Origin: a virus
Length of the DNA: 21,083 nt
IMG/VR virus record: IMGVR_UViG_3300020454_000103
Span: 1 to 21,083 of that record
Strand: one strand, 5' to 3'
Shown here: positions 19,883-21,083 of the stretch, piece by piece
Numbering within the stretch: position 1 is the first letter of the stretch
How the letters are laid out: every line of letters begins with the position of its first letter
Position numbers and translations under genes: made by a program
Notes under the pieces: generated by a model
The model's database searches: none
What the model was told of the DNA's origin: nothing
Seen by the model: only the letters and a program-made list of their open reading frames with translations

Positions 19883-21083
19883 TCAGACTGGACCAAGCCA
19901 AATACGCTGACTTTTTCCATTTCTTTTAATTCTTTTCGGTTTGTAGCCTAATCTTTTTAAGCAATCAGTTACAGGAGTCGTCATTTGATTTTGCTGAGCG
20001 ACATTAACTTCTACCCAAGCAAATAAATCTGCAAGGACAACGTAGGATCGCCCTTGATAATATCCACTGCTATTCGTTTCTAAAGCACGAGTAACAACAG
20101 CATCTATAGGCGAGTCACGAGTGAATGAATCTTGATAGTCAGCAATATAACTAAGCTCATAACTAGAGAAGACATGTACAGGATTATCTAAATAAGCCTT
20201 ATATGCTGCAGCCCAAATAGAATCTCTATCTTGCTTCAGCCTGTCTAAGTCAATGATCTTTAAATTAGGATCTTCCTTGGAAGGTACTTTACCTTCAACA
20301 ATGATTGGCATAAATCTACGATTGCCAGTTGGATCGCACAGGAAGTCTGAGTTATTTGTTGCTGCTGCTAAAACAAATGCACGAGGATAAGACTTTTCAT
20401 TCTCATACTTACGAGCAGACCTGTCTACGGAAACAGAGACTAAGTTTTTCAATTCTTCTGAATACTTTCTCTTGCAGTAACGTTCGAATTCATCCATAAC
20501 GACAACAAAGCCAGCATGCAAAGCATGAGGTTTTTCTTTTAAATATTCAATACCTTGCTGCATAGTTACGACCCACGGATAAGTGCCAGGATCGTCTAAA
20601 GATGGAGGTGTTAAGTATTGGAAAAAGGTTGTTTTACCACAATTTTGGCTGCCGATTAAAATTGGCATCCAGTCATGGCGACATCCAGGAGTGAGAACCC
20701 TTGCGACTGCACCAATCAGAAAACGTTTAATAACAACATCTGCTAATAGGTTTCCGCAAGGCATTACAGGATTCTGTATATCGTCTTTTGGTACTCCTAA
20801 TATTTCAGATGCAATCCTATCGAAGTAATTGCAAGGACTAGCACTAGCTGCACATCTTTCTAAATATGCTTTAACTGGATGGAATCGATTCTCATAACCA
20901 ATAACACCTGCTAAATCGAAGACTAAAGTCTTAGGAAAAACTTGTCCTTGTCCTCGAGATATGTAGACATATGCTTGAGAAATATCATGTATCTCTCTCG
21001 GCTGGTGCTCAGGACCATAAACCAATTGTTGGCTCATACAATTAAGTCTTAAGCCGTTGTAATAGTTATCAAGCAGATCTTTA
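19883..21083 (-). CDS. VapE/virulence-associated E-type P-loop helicase (5' end outside window)
   Basis: The frame stays open to the window end beyond the ATG at 21037; upstream residues (YYNGLRLN) look like normal family sequence, so that ATG is internal. Counted from it: Walker A GSQNCGKTT (129-137), Walker B FVVVMDEFE (177-185), sensor TNN (227-229) and the Arg finger pair in NRRFMPI (239-245). This is the VirE/VapE P-loop domain, a DNA helicase often fused to or partnered with a primase. It probably unwinds phage DNA for replication. The C-terminal part (after residue 300) looks like a winged-helix module (TTPVTDCLKRLGYKPKRIKR). A terminator follows. Confidence 0.85.
   Translation of the reverse strand, partial: KDLLDNYYNGLRLNCMSQQLVYGPEHQPREIHDISQAYVYISRGQGQVFPKTLVFDLAGVIGYENRFHPVKAYLERCAASASPCNYFDRIASEILGVPKDDIQNPVMPCGNLLADVVIKRFLIGAVARVLTPGCRHDWMPILIGSQNCGKTTFFQYLTPPSLDDPGTYPWVVTMQQGIEYLKEKPHALHAGFVVVMDEFERYCKRKYSEELKNLVSVSVDRSARKYENEKSYPRAFVLAAATNNSDFLCDPTGNRRFMPIIVEGKVPSKEDPNLKIIDLDRLKQDRDSIWAAAYKAYLDNPVHVFSSYELSYIADYQDSFTRDSPIDAVVTRALETNSSGYYQGRSYVVLADLFAWVEVNVAQQNQMTTPVTDCLKRLGYKPKRIKRNGKSQRIWLGPV

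Noticed and set aside
19883-21037. Full-length 384-aa reading of the helicase starting at ATG 21037
   Set aside because: The frame is open to the window edge and upstream residues fit the family, so the gene is cut by the window.
1-21083. CRISPR arrays, tRNA or rRNA genes, insertion sequences
   Set aside because: No regularly spaced repeats, no cloverleaf-like sequence and no transposase or terminal inverted repeats were seen by eye.

Overview
The window looks like part of the genome of a tailed double-stranded DNA phage that infects marine cyanobacteria. It was read by eye only; no database search was possible. The host inference rests on an NblA-like phycobilisome-degradation adaptor (8481-8822), a flavin-dependent halogenase of the kind known from marine cyanophages (11156-12325), several small 2OG-Fe(II) oxygenases, and a set of small secreted or membrane proteins (5274-8048) that I recognise from memory as cyanomyovirus-like. 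No terminase, portal, capsid or tail gene is visible, so the phage family cannot be assigned. Gene packing is very tight: neighbours share ATGA, TAATG or 8-nt start/stop overlaps, and all five convergent gene pairs overlap.

Layout. 1-598: 3' end of a 2OG oxygenase that starts outside the window. 624-4146 (+): small unknown proteins, a signal-peptide beta-strand-rich protein, a lipoprotein candidate, a block of three unknown genes (1760-3877) and two tiny ORFs. 4143-4292 (-): a lone 49-aa zinc-ribbon protein. 4334-7136 (+): three small membrane proteins, then three signal-peptide proteins. 6946-8048 (-): two cyanophage-type proteins, the first overlapping the gene opposite by 191 bp. 8117-10516 (+): HNH nuclease, NblA-like, a membrane/coiled-coil protein and two 2OG oxygenases. 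10513-12725 (-): a four-gene overlapping chain of dNTP-diphosphohydrolase-like protein, 28-aa membrane peptide, halogenase and prolyl-hydroxylase-like oxygenase. 12777-13067 (+): one small orphan. 13064-18819 (-): unknown protein, degenerate DNA-methyltransferase-like protein, two unknowns, degenerate ThyX-like protein, three DUF4214 proteins, an HNH-like zinc protein, a small protein and dCMP deaminase. 18849-19280 (+): two small coiled-coil proteins. 19258-19566 (-): a cyanophage-type hypothetical. 19567-19882: non-coding, with repeated GTGCCAGGG sites and a terminator. 19883-21083 (-): a VapE-type P-loop helicase running off the window.

How the parts may work together (inference). VapE helicase, dCMP deaminase, the ThyX-like protein, the dATP/dGTP diphosphohydrolase-like protein and the methyltransferase-like protein form a replication and nucleotide-metabolism set, but two of them have lost the catalytic motif of their family. 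The NblA, halogenase and oxygenase block looks like host-metabolism or small-molecule/protein modification cargo. The most unusual items are the 28-aa membrane peptide stitched into the halogenase operon with a strong ribosome-binding site, the two motif-less enzyme homologues in one operon, and convergent junctions that share stop codons.
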